Of a stretch of DNA of 64,000 nt, positions 25,057 through 34,674 are shown piece after piece. A program made the translations under genes and the position numbers. Numbering within the stretch: position 1 is the stretch's first letter; each line of letters begins with the position of its first letter. The notes below the pieces were generated by a model. The model saw only the letters and a program-made list of their open reading frames with translations, had not been told where the DNA came from and searched no databases. This stretch comes from Actinoplanes flavus (GTDB lineage Bacteria; Actinomycetota; Actinomycetes; Mycobacteriales; Micromonosporaceae): NCBI RefSeq assembly GCF_017592555.1, contig NZ_JAGFNS010000014.1, positions 62,001 through 126,000 on the forward strand, in the 5' to 3' direction.

Positions 25057-25800
25057 TCAGCCCTTGCGGCGGGCCTTGATGTTCAGCCGGACGTAGTCGA
25101 TCACCGGCTCCGGCAGGCGGCTCGCCACGTCGTGGACGAAGGCGCGGTGTTCGGATTCGGGGAGCCGGTCGACGTACGGGCCGATGACGACGGTGCCGAG
25201 GTAGCTTTCCAGTTGCTCGCCCGGTTCCAGGGTGGCCGGATCGTCGAGCAGGTCGACCTCGATGTCGGTGAACCCGTTTTCGCGCAGCCGTTCCACGGTC
25301 TCGTCGACGCCGGCGAAGTAGGCCGCGTCCGCCGGCTGGCCGAGCACGTCCTCGACGGCGCCGAGCACCCGCCGTACGCAGCCTTGGCCACCGCATTCGG
25401 CGACGAACCAGCCGCCCGGGCGCAGCACCTGGGCGATGTTGGCGAAAAGGGCGCTGTGGTCGTGGATCCAGTGGAAGGTGGCGACGCTGAACACCGTGTC
25501 GACCGGCTGCTCGACGGGCAGCGGCTTGGTCAGGTCGGCGTTGATCACGTCGACCCGGTCCAGTTTGCCGTCGAGTTTCGCCTTGAGCTGGGTGAGCATC
25601 TTGACCGAGCCGTCCACCGCCACGACCCGGCCCTCGGGGAGCATCTCGAGCAGGGCGAGGGTGTCCCGGCCGGTTCCGGCGCCCGCGTCCAGGACGGTCT
25701 CGGTGCCGGCGAGTTCCAGGCGGGCGAGGGTTCGTTTGCCCCAGAACTTGTGCGGCAGCGGCAGGGAGTCGTAGGTGGTGGCGTCCCATTCACGGGGCAT
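25057..25800 (-). CDS. class I SAM-dependent methyltransferase
   Basis: Cytoplasmic methyltransferase of 247 residues. Motif I VLDAGAGTGRDTLALL binds SAM, motif II region VVAVDGSVKML, motif IV VDTVFSVATFHWIHD and VLRPGGWFVAE are those of trans-aconitate methyltransferase-like enzymes, which methylate small acids. ATG 25800 overlaps the OsmC-like gene end by 11 bp. It belongs to the cluster operon. It could methylate a carboxylate or carbon of the product, or act with the radical SAM enzyme at 27900-29345. Confidence 0.92.
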   Translation of the reverse strand: MPREWDATTYDSLPLPHKFWGKRTLARLELAGTETVLDAGAGTGRDTLALLEMLPEGRVVAVDGSVKMLTQLKAKLDGKLDRVDVINADLTKPLPVEQPVDTVFSVATFHWIHDHSALFANIAQVLRPGGWFVAECGGQGCVRRVLGAVEDVLGQPADAAYFAGVDETVERLRENGFTDIEVDLLDDPATLEPGEQLESYLGTVVIGPYVDRLPESEHRAFVHDVASRLPEPVIDYVRLNIKARRKG

Positions 25801-26938
25801 CTGGTGTTCTCCGGTTCTCGATCTCGATGGATATGTCGGTGGGCTGGCGCAGCAGTTCCAGCACCGGGCCGGGGGCCGGGATCGGGGCTTGCGGGTCGAG
25901 GCACTGCACGAGGATGTCGCGCAACCCGACCGGGGCGCCGTCGAAACCGAGGCCGCCGCGCAGGTCCTGGCGGGCCGAGACGTGGACCTCGCCGCCGGTG
26001 CGGGCGAGGGTCTCGGCGGCGAGGGCGGCGAGCAGGCATTCCTCGGGCGACGGGCCGCGGTCGGTGCCGAACAACTGTTTCGGCCGGTCGACGACGATTG
26101 CACGGCCGGCGGCGGTGACCGTCGACCGGGCCCCCTGCTGCCACACGGCATACACCTCACCGACGACATCGACGTTCGGCGCCTCGGCAAGACCCGCCGA
26201 TGGCGAACCAGGTGGCACCCCGGCAGATCCCGCCAACGGCGAACCAGACGATGCACCGCCAGAACCCGCCAACGGCGAGGCAGACGGCACCCCGGCAAAA
26301 CCCGCCAACGGCGAGCCAGGCGATGCACCGCCAAAACCCGCCAACGGCGAACCAGACGATGCACCGCCAAAACCCGCCAACGGCGAGGCAGACGGCACCC
26401 CGGCAAAACCCGCCAACGGCGAGCCAGGCGATGCACCGCCAGAACCCGCAGACGACGAGCCAGGCGATGGACCGGCCAGGTGCACCGGTTGCGAGCCGTC
26501 GGGTGTCACGAGCAGCATGCGTACGGGATTCGCCTCGCCCAGGGTGCGCAGGATGACGCTGTACCGGCGGACATGGTCGACGGCCGCCGCCAGCTGGGCC
26601 GGTGTGACCAGACCGGCGACGTCGAGGTGCACTGCCATTGTCGGCGCTCGCCCGGCGTACCCCCGGATGTTGATCTTCGTGGGGAGCGCGCCCTGCCGGG
26701 TGAGTGAGATGGCGACGGTGGCCGCGGTGTCGGCGGCGAGTGCGGTGAGCAGCAGCGCGACCGGATCGCCGGCGACGGTGAAGGGCCGGGTGACGCGGGT
26801 CGGCCCGAGCAGCATGGGCCGCACGGTGATCTCCGGCCCGGCGGCGGACACGCTGATCGCGGCCTGCGCCTCCCAGGAGGCCCGGCGGACGGTTCCGGCG
26901 AGTTCGCGCCATCCGGCCAGGTCGACTCCGGCGATCAT
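25790..26938 (-). CDS. double OsmC-like protein lacking catalytic cysteines, with repeat linker
   Basis: Protein of 382 residues with two OsmC-like halves. Half one: VALLLTALAADTAATVA then INIRGYAGRAP and VRRYSVILRTL. Half two: SPEECLLAALAAETLA. In OsmC/Ohr peroxidases the helix after LLxALxx carries a Cys and the later segment reads CPVxxTL; here those sites are Asp or Glu and Tyr, so peroxidase activity is unlikely. The halves are joined by an eight-copy 12-residue repeat (GFGGASPGSPLA type). ATG 26938 overlaps the PLP-like gene by four bases. Probably a binding or scaffold protein of the cluster (inference). Confidence 0.75.
   Translation of the reverse strand: MIAGVDLAGWRELAGTVRRASWEAQAAISVSAAGPEITVRPMLLGPTRVTRPFTVAGDPVALLLTALAADTAATVAISLTRQGALPTKINIRGYAGRAPTMAVHLDVAGLVTPAQLAAAVDHVRRYSVILRTLGEANPVRMLLVTPDGSQPVHLAGPSPGSSSAGSGGASPGSPLAGFAGVPSASPLAGFGGASSGSPLAGFGGASPGSPLAGFAGVPSASPLAGSGGASSGSPLAGSAGVPPGSPSAGLAEAPNVDVVGEVYAVWQQGARSTVTAAGRAIVVDRPKQLFGTDRGPSPEECLLAALAAETLARTGGEVHVSARQDLRGGLGFDGAPVGLRDILVQCLDPQAPIPAPGPVLELLRQPTDISIEIENRRTPDAP
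26191..26478. repeat. 36-bp coding tandem repeat in the OsmC-like gene
   Basis: Eight consecutive 36-bp units starting at 26191, 26227, 26263, 26299, 26335, 26371, 26407 and 26443 (core ACCCGCCAACGGCGA on the plus strand) encode 12-residue Gly/Ser/Pro-rich repeats. Unit types alternate, implying block duplication. The array separates the two OsmC-like halves and acts as a flexible linker. Confidence 0.92.
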
Positions 26939-27900
26939 GCGGCGTCCTCCGGGGACAGCAAGGCCCGCAGCCGCCCGATCAGCTCGGCCGCGTCGTCGTG
27001 TCCGGCGGCGACCCGGACGAGGTGCGGGTCGAGGCCGGGTTGTTCCCAGGCGGGCACCGTGATCGCGCCACCGGTCCGGGCGACGTCGACCGGCACGTGG
27101 GTGGTGAACGACAGCAGCCCGCCGAAGCCGGTGTGTGTCTCCACCGCCCACGGCGCCTCGTCGAAGCCGGCCCGGTGGACCGTCGCGACCGCCGGCTGTT
27201 TGCGCAGGAATTCGGCGATCTCGTCGGCGTGCCGGTGGTGGGCGGCCATCCGCAGGTCGAGGGTGCGCAGCGCCTGGGCCAGCATCCGGTCCGACCAGGG
27301 ATCGGGGCGCCCACCGGTTCTGGCCACCTGCGCGCTGATCCGGCGCAGCAGCCGCGCCGGACCGCAGACCGCCGACAACCCGAGCCCGGCCTGGTCGTCG
27401 AGGTAGGGGGTGCAGGCCTCGACGACGACGGTGGCGCCGAGGTCGAGGGGCCGCAGCTGGGCCGGGGTCAGGGCGGTGTTGTCGACGACCAGAAGCAGGT
27501 CGGTACTGTGGGAGAGCGCCGCGAGGTCGTTGACCGGGATCGGCCGCATCTCCGGGTCGGTCATCGATGCGGTGAGGATGAGCTGGGTTCGCGGGTCGAC
27601 CAGGGCGGCGACCGCGTCGAGGTCGCCGCAGTCCACGAAGTCGACGGTCCGCCCGGATTCCCGGAACTCCTGCTCGACGTGTTCGCGGGCGGCGCCGCGG
27701 AGGCCGGCGGAGACGATCACGTGGCCGCCCGGGTTGGTGAGCGCGGCCAGGGCGTACGCCGTCGCCGCGCCCGCCCCGGACAGGACCACCGCGGTCTCGG
27801 CGCCGTGCAGGTCGCACAGCCGCTGTTCGGCGCCGCTGAGGACGGCCGGGGCCGGCCGGTCGTCGCCGGCCAGCCATCCGGTGTCGGGGGATCCGCTCAT
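26935..27900 (-). CDS. Cys/Met-metabolism PLP enzyme homologue lacking the PLP lysine
   Basis: Fold-type I aminotransferase-like protein of 321 residues, related to cystathionine gamma-synthase/gamma-lyase. The scaffold is clear: ETAVVLSGAGAATAYALAAL, the cofactor-ring Asp140 in LLVVDNTALTP, and the strand ATVVVEACTPYLDDQAGLG. In family members that last segment reads SxTKYxxGH with the Schiff-base Lys; here Pro165 (codon CCC) stands at the Lys position and the GH is absent. PLP chemistry by the usual route is therefore not expected. ATG 27900 (ATGA overlap with the radical SAM gene) is chosen over an in-frame ATG at 27912. Perhaps a pseudoenzyme or a Schiff-base-independent binding protein. 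Confidence 0.8.
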   Translation of the reverse strand: MSGSPDTGWLAGDDRPAPAVLSGAEQRLCDLHGAETAVVLSGAGAATAYALAALTNPGGHVIVSAGLRGAAREHVEQEFRESGRTVDFVDCGDLDAVAALVDPRTQLILTASMTDPEMRPIPVNDLAALSHSTDLLLVVDNTALTPAQLRPLDLGATVVVEACTPYLDDQAGLGLSAVCGPARLLRRISAQVARTGGRPDPWSDRMLAQALRTLDLRMAAHHRHADEIAEFLRKQPAVATVHRAGFDEAPWAVETHTGFGGLLSFTTHVPVDVARTGGAITVPAWEQPGLDPHLVRVAAGHDDAAELIGRLRALLSPEDAA

Positions 27901-29345
27901 CAACGCCTGCATACCGGGGCGTCGGACAGGCTGATCCGCTGGTGGAAGTAGTGGTAGATGATCTCCTCGTGGAGGGCCTCACCGTCCAGGGTGGGTTTCA
28001 GCGCGGCTCCGCCGTCGACCACCTCGACCAGTTTCCGGTCGATCAGGTCGGAGAACGCCGACGCGAACGGCTCGGTTTCGAGGAGGTCGGCGCCGAACTG
28101 CCGCTTGTAGCGGTCGAGGACGATCGGCTGGTTGGCCTTGAAGTTGAAGCCGAGCGCGGTGCCGATCGCCTTGTGCCCGTCGAGGCGGCGGCCGTACGCC
28201 AGCGGCAGGTCCGGCTGCGTCTGCATGTATCGCACGTACCCGGAGATGTCGGTGTCGTTGTGGGTTTGCACGAACTCGGCGCCGTCGCCGGTGAGCCACC
28301 CGTAGGCGCCGGGCCCGTGCGCGATCATCGTGTCGTAGTGTTCCCATTTGTTCTTCGAGGTCTGCGGGATGTTGCCGCCCTCGTAGGTGCCGGGCCGGCT
28401 CCACCAGCCGCACGGGCTGGGGTAGTAGTCGTGGTCGAGCAGCACCTCGACGGCCGCCTGCCGCATGGCGTAGGTGGAGGTCAGGTCCGGGAAGTAGCCC
28501 TGCTGGACGAGCCGGTCGCGGACCGCCGGATTGTTCCAGACGGCCCGGTTGCCGATGCCCATCTCGGCCCGGTCGGCGTTGCGCAGCCGGTAGATGGTGA
28601 TCGTCGGGACGCCGAGTTCGGTGAGGGCGGTGAGGTCGGCGCGCACCGACTCGGGTGTCTGGTAGGGCAGCCCGAACATCATGTCGACGTTGAACGGGCA
28701 GCCGGTGTCGAGCAGGTTCCGGACGGCGGACAGCGACTCCTCGGCCGTGTGCCGCCGTTTGGTGAACTCGTTGACCTCGTCCTGGAGCGACTGCACGCCG
28801 AGGCTGAACCGGTTGAAGCCGAGGTCCCGGGCGAGCAGCAGGTTGTCGCGGGTGAAGTTCTCCGGGTTGCCCTCGATGTTGAACTCGGCGCCGTCGGTCA
28901 CCTGGTAGTGGCGGCGCACGTGCTCGACCAGCGGGGTGATCGTGTCGGCGCTGGTGAGCAGCAGCGCCGCGGTGCCGCCGCCGATGTAGAACGAGTCGAT
29001 CCGGGCGCCGGACACCCAGCCGAACCGGTCCAGCCAGCGCCGGGACTCCTCGATCAGCAGGTCCTGCCACAGCCGCAGCGACGAGTCCTCCTTACCGCGG
29101 GGGACCAGGCGCTTGACGTAGTTGCAGAAGTGGCAGATGTAGTTGCACAGCGGCAGGTGGAAGTAGAGGTGGGCCGGCTGGCCGGCGCCGGGGAAGGCCG
29201 CGATCTCGTCGGTGAGTTCCGCGGGGGTGAGCCGGCCGCCCTCGTTCGAGGTGACGTTGATGTTGTACTCGTCGCGGGGAATCTGGAGCGCCGGGTTGCG
29301 CTCCAGGAGGGCTCCAAGGTCGAGTTCCAGGTCATGAACGGCCAT
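27900..29345 (-). CDS. HemW/HemN-like radical SAM enzyme
   Basis: Radical SAM protein of 481 residues with the CX3CX2C cluster motif at Cys67, Cys71 and Cys74 (LPLCNYICHFCNY), then IGGGTAALL, FNIEGNPENFT and FSLGVQSLQDEV, all typical of the HemN/HemW subfamily. Members in natural-product clusters act as class C methyl/methylene transferases (for example in cyclopropane formation in CC-1065 and jawsamycin pathways), whereas HemW itself is a heme chaperone. Cluster context favours a biosynthetic role. ATG 29345 sits after AGGAAGGAC. Its stop overlaps the PLP-like gene by four bases. Confidence 0.9.
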   Translation of the reverse strand: MAVHDLELDLGALLERNPALQIPRDEYNINVTSNEGGRLTPAELTDEIAAFPGAGQPAHLYFHLPLCNYICHFCNYVKRLVPRGKEDSSLRLWQDLLIEESRRWLDRFGWVSGARIDSFYIGGGTAALLLTSADTITPLVEHVRRHYQVTDGAEFNIEGNPENFTRDNLLLARDLGFNRFSLGVQSLQDEVNEFTKRRHTAEESLSAVRNLLDTGCPFNVDMMFGLPYQTPESVRADLTALTELGVPTITIYRLRNADRAEMGIGNRAVWNNPAVRDRLVQQGYFPDLTSTYAMRQAAVEVLLDHDYYPSPCGWWSRPGTYEGGNIPQTSKNKWEHYDTMIAHGPGAYGWLTGDGAEFVQTHNDTDISGYVRYMQTQPDLPLAYGRRLDGHKAIGTALGFNFKANQPIVLDRYKRQFGADLLETEPFASAFSDLIDRKLVEVVDGGAALKPTLDGEALHEEIIYHYFHQRISLSDAPVCRR

Positions 29346-29358
29346 GCTGATGTCCTTC

Positions 29359-29814
29359 CTAGAGGTAATAGGACTTCATGACGTCGTGCACCCAGCCGGG
29401 TTCGCGGACGGCCTCGGCGGGCGGGACCATGGCGCTGAGGAACGCCTTGACGTCCAGCACCGGGGTGCCGTCGATGGCGTCGAGGCCGCGGACGTGCAGG
29501 CGCAGCCCGTCGACGCGGATCAGCTCGCAGCGGGAGACGCCGAGGTGGTTGGGGCGGTCCTTGACCCGCTGAGCGAGCACGCCGACCTTCGGCAGGGCGG
29601 TGTTGCCGCGCGGGTGCCGGGCGCCGCGGGTGGTCTTGGCCGGGTCGCACAGGTGGAAGGAGAAGACCACCTCGATGTGGGAGAACTCCTCCAGGCCGAG
29701 GGTGGCGTCGGCGTCGACTTGGGTGGCGTCGAGTTCGATCACCGAGTCGACCTTGCCCCAGTGGTCGTCCTCGGGGGTGGTGCGCTCGTTGCGGACGATG
29801 CCGATCGGTGTCAC
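29359..29814 (-). CDS. TrmO/TsaA-like (UPF0066) protein
   Basis: Protein of 151 residues of the TrmO/YaeB family, whose characterised member N6-methylates t6A37 in tRNA using SAM through a distinctive beta-barrel. Signatures: TPIGIVRNERTTPEDDHWG, EEFSHIEVVFSFHLCDP, TARGARHP-like TTRGARHPRGN, PKVGVLAQRVKDRPNHLGVSRCEL and GLDAIDGTPVLDVKAFL. It is only the N-terminal barrel, as in short archaeal and actinobacterial forms. GTG 29814 follows GGAGGAATAACA. Being inside the cluster operon, it may be a repurposed SAM enzyme rather than a tRNA enzyme. Confidence 0.85.
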   Translation of the reverse strand: MTPIGIVRNERTTPEDDHWGKVDSVIELDATQVDADATLGLEEFSHIEVVFSFHLCDPAKTTRGARHPRGNTALPKVGVLAQRVKDRPNHLGVSRCELIRVDGLRLHVRGLDAIDGTPVLDVKAFLSAMVPPAEAVREPGWVHDVMKSYYL

Positions 29815-29816
29815 TG

Positions 29817-30866
29817 TTATTCCTCCGTGGTTGTGGCGGCGTCGATGAGGGCGGCGATGGTCTCCACCTGGCCGGGTTCGATCATGCTGAAGTGGTGGCC
29901 GGGCACGTCGTGGATGACCAGTTCGCCGGCCCGCCGGGTCCAGTCCAGGTCGCGGGGCAGCAGGACGGGTTCCATGGCGTGGTCGGTCACCCGGTAGAGG
30001 GTGACGGTGCCCGGGTAGCCGGCCGGGTCGTAGCCGACCAGGGCGTCCAGGTTGTACCGGTACATGTCGACCATCCGCAGCAGCCGGTCGCGGTCGAAGT
30101 CGGCCGGTACGGTGCCGGCCGCGACCGCCTCGGTCAGCAGGAGCTCGGCGCGCGCGTCCGGCTCCATGGCGCGTACCTCGTCCAGGTCGAGGTCGAGCTT
30201 GAGGCCGCGGCGCAGCAGGGCGTTGAGCGCGTAGTCCTCGTCGCCGCCGGTGTCCGCGGTGGGCCGGGTGTCCAGCAGCCCGACCAGGCCGACCGGTTCC
30301 CCGGCGGCGTGCAGCTGCTTGGCGATCTCGTAGGCGTACACGCCGCCCATCGAGTAGCCGACCAGGTGCCACGGTTTCCCGGCCGGGTGGATCTTGCGGG
30401 CCCGGGTGACGAAGTCGGCGGCCACGTCCTCGACCGTGGTGAGCGGCTGCTCCCCCGGCTGGAGGCCGACCGACTGCAACGCCCAGAACGGCCGGTTGCG
30501 GGGCAGCGCCTGCATGAGCCGTACGTAGACCAGGGTGGTGCCGGAGACCGGCGGCAGCCCGTAGACCGGGGCCAGGTCCGGGTCGCCGTGCCGCAGCCGG
30601 GCCAGCGGGCTGGGCGCCTCCCCCGGGTTGCCGCTCCGCACGATCTCGGCGAGTTTCGCGATGGTGTTGGCTTCGAGGAGCTGCCCGGCGGTGACGTCCA
30701 CGCCGAACAGCCGGCGGATGCCGACCACCACGCTGATCGCCAGCAGCGAGTGCCCGCCGACCTCGAAGAAGTCGTCGTGCACCCCGACCTCGGGGATGCC
30801 GATGATCTCCCGCCACAGGTCGGCGATCTGGAGTTCGGCCGGGTCACGCGGCGCGACGGTGGTCAT
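29817..30866 (-). CDS. peptidyl carrier protein-thioesterase didomain
   Basis: NRPS termination module of 349 residues. Residues 10-80 are a carrier domain with the phosphopantetheine attachment Ser40 in VGGHSLLA; residues about 95-345 are a type I thioesterase with nucleophile Ser172 in LVGYSMGG, Asp near 199 in LLDT and His324/325 in PGHHFSM. The adenylation enzyme at 20574-21989 is the only visible loader. It ends two bases before the TrmO-like gene and its ATG overlaps the MFS gene by four bases. It should hold and release, by hydrolysis or cyclisation, the aminoacyl intermediate. Confidence 0.93.
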   Translation of the reverse strand: MTTVAPRDPAELQIADLWREIIGIPEVGVHDDFFEVGGHSLLAISVVVGIRRLFGVDVTAGQLLEANTIAKLAEIVRSGNPGEAPSPLARLRHGDPDLAPVYGLPPVSGTTLVYVRLMQALPRNRPFWALQSVGLQPGEQPLTTVEDVAADFVTRARKIHPAGKPWHLVGYSMGGVYAYEIAKQLHAAGEPVGLVGLLDTRPTADTGGDEDYALNALLRRGLKLDLDLDEVRAMEPDARAELLLTEAVAAGTVPADFDRDRLLRMVDMYRYNLDALVGYDPAGYPGTVTLYRVTDHAMEPVLLPRDLDWTRRAGELVIHDVPGHHFSMIEPGQVETIAALIDAATTTEE

Positions 30867-32059
30867 GGGCTGCTCCGTTCGTACTGGTGGGCGCGGGCGG
30901 TGGCCGGGCCGGTCGCCCAGCCGGCGGCCAGGAAGGCGGCGGCCAGCACGAACCAGCCCGGCCGGCCGCCCTCGATCAGCAGCAGGGTGAGGGCGGCCGG
31001 TGCGATCATCTGGGACACGGCCGCCCCGGAGTTGAAGAAGCCCTGGTACTGGCCCTGCCGGTCGGGCGGCGCCAGTTCGAAGGCGAACACCCAGCCGGCC
31101 GACGACTGGACCATCTCGCCGTAGACGTGCAGGCCCGCGGCGGCCACCAGCAGCACCGTCGCCACCACGGCCGAGCGGCCGTCCGACGCCGCGAAGAACA
31201 GGCACATGCCGGCCAAGACCAAGGCAGACGTACGGGTGGCGCGCACCGCCGTCGCCACGGTGTCGATGCCGGTCGTGACCCGCACCTGCAACAGCACGAC
31301 GGTGACCGTGTTCAGCACGACCAGGGCGGCGGTCAGCGGTTTCGGCGCGCCGGTGTGCAGCACGATCCACAGCGGCAGGATCACCTCGAGCACCGGCATG
31401 TGTAGCGACATCACCATGTTGAGCAGGGTGAGCACGGCGTAGGGCCGGTCCCGCAGGACGGCCAGGCGCGGCTCGCCGGGCTGCCGGCCGGCGGCGGTGG
31501 GCGGGGTGGCCGGCAGCCGGCGCAGCAGGACGGCGCAGCCGAGGAACGACAGCGCGTCCAGGCCGAGCACGATCCGGTACGCCTGCGGGGTGTCCGCCGC
31601 CAGGGCCAGCGCCCCGACGCCGGCGCCGATCGCCATGCCGATGTTGGTGACCACCCGCAGCCGGGCGCGGGCCTGCACCAGGTCCTGCCCGGAGAGGACG
31701 GCGGCCATCAGGGCCTGACGGGCCGCGTACCCGCCGCGGTCGAACGCCGCCCACGCGCAGGCGATCGCGACGAACGCCGGATAGGAGCCGAGGACGATGT
31801 AGCCGGCCGCGGCGACCCCGGTAAGGGCCACCAGCAGCACGGCGACGCGACGGGCGCCGTACCGGTCGGCGAGGTGGCCGGCCGGGACACCGGCCAGCAC
31901 CCCGGCGACTCCGGCGGCGGCCAGGCCGACACCGAGCGCCGCCGGGGAGAACCCGAGGACCTGGGTGAAGTAGAGCGCCGAGCAGGTGGCGAACGCGCCG
32001 TTGCCGATGTTGGTGACCAGCTGCGCGGTCACCAGTTTCCGGGCGGGGCCGGTCAGCAT
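30863..32059 (-). CDS. MFS exporter
   Basis: Major facilitator transporter of about 398 residues with roughly 12 hydrophobic segments and the MFS signature after helix 2 (GHLADRYGARRVAVLL). DHA1-like layout suggests proton-driven efflux, here of the cluster product. ATG 32059 overlaps the hydrolase gene by 7 bp and the stop overlaps the PCP-thioesterase gene by four bases. Confidence 0.9.
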   Translation of the reverse strand: MLTGPARKLVTAQLVTNIGNGAFATCSALYFTQVLGFSPAALGVGLAAAGVAGVLAGVPAGHLADRYGARRVAVLLVALTGVAAAGYIVLGSYPAFVAIACAWAAFDRGGYAARQALMAAVLSGQDLVQARARLRVVTNIGMAIGAGVGALALAADTPQAYRIVLGLDALSFLGCAVLLRRLPATPPTAAGRQPGEPRLAVLRDRPYAVLTLLNMVMSLHMPVLEVILPLWIVLHTGAPKPLTAALVVLNTVTVVLLQVRVTTGIDTVATAVRATRTSALVLAGMCLFFAASDGRSAVVATVLLVAAAGLHVYGEMVQSSAGWVFAFELAPPDRQGQYQGFFNSGAAVSQMIAPAALTLLLIEGGRPGWFVLAAAFLAAGWATGPATARAHQYERSSP

Positions 32060-32703
32060 GGGCGCCCGGTGATGACGGCGGCGAGGCGGGCCGGGTCGTC
32101 GAGGCAGGTGCCGTGGTCGCCGGGGATCGTGGTGACCCGGATTCCGGCGGCGGTCATCCGGCCCCGCTCCTCGGGCCCGATCATGTCGCTGTGCTGGGCG
32201 GCGAGCACGTGCACCGGGATGCCGAGGCGCTCGACCATGCGGCCGTACCGGTACATCCACCGCAGGTAGCTGCCCTCGGCCCACTCGTCGGCCTCGTGCT
32301 GGGCCGGGTCCGCGGTGAACGACTGGTCGATCACCACGAGGCTGCGGATCAGGCCGTCACCCCAGGTGGCGGCACAGGCGGCGCCGACCAGGGCGCCGTA
32401 CGAGTAGGCGATCACGTCGACCGGTGGACGCAGCAGATCGGCGACCCGGTGCACGTCGGCGGCGAAGTCGAGCACCGAGTAGCCCCAGGCCGGGCGGGGG
32501 CTGTCGCCGTGGGCGCGTAGTGACACGTACATCGACCGTGTCGCCGGCGGCAGCGCGGCGCCCAGCGCGCGCAGCTGGTGTTTGTCGCCGCCGAACCCGT
32601 GCAGGAACAGCCGGGACGGCCCGGCCGGACCTGTGACCAGGTCGAAGTCGATCAGCTGAATTCCCGGTACGCCGGCCAGCGCCGGCGTCGTTGACCTGCT
32701 CAA
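32053..32703 (-). CDS. alpha/beta hydrolase
   Basis: Alpha/beta-fold hydrolase of 216 residues. LFLHGFGGDKHQL is the oxyanion-hole HG region, nucleophile Ser lies in IAYSYGAL (A-x-S-x-G variant of G-x-S-x-G), and the catalytic His in IPGDHGTCL. Start is TTG 32703 with a GGGG stretch upstream; no better start is in frame. It is the first gene of the leftward cluster operon. It could be an editing esterase or a tailoring hydrolase. Confidence 0.85.
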   Translation of the reverse strand: MSRSTTPALAGVPGIQLIDFDLVTGPAGPSRLFLHGFGGDKHQLRALGAALPPATRSMYVSLRAHGDSPRPAWGYSVLDFAADVHRVADLLRPPVDVIAYSYGALVGAACAATWGDGLIRSLVVIDQSFTADPAQHEADEWAEGSYLRWMYRYGRMVERLGIPVHVLAAQHSDMIGPEERGRMTAAGIRVTTIPGDHGTCLDDPARLAAVITGRPC

Positions 32704-32907
32704 ACTGTCATCCCCGTGTGAGTTCGTTCAGGTGCGCCCCGGCCATCCTCTTTCTTCACCGGACCGGTGAGGAAGCCCTCGCCACTGTCGGATCTCCGCA
32801 TGGCAGAGATCCGCCTGACTCGATGGGTTGATCAATGTGGACGTTTCGCCAGTCACGTGCTTTAAAGTTTGCGATGCATGCCACGGGGGCCTGTCGGAAG
32901 GGGACGT

Positions 32908-34661
<1,754 letters not shown>

Positions 34662-34674
<13 letters not shown>

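Noticed and set aside
26935..27900. Calling the PLP-like protein a functional cystathionine gamma-synthase
   Set aside because: The Schiff-base lysine is replaced by proline and the SxTKYxxGH block is lost.
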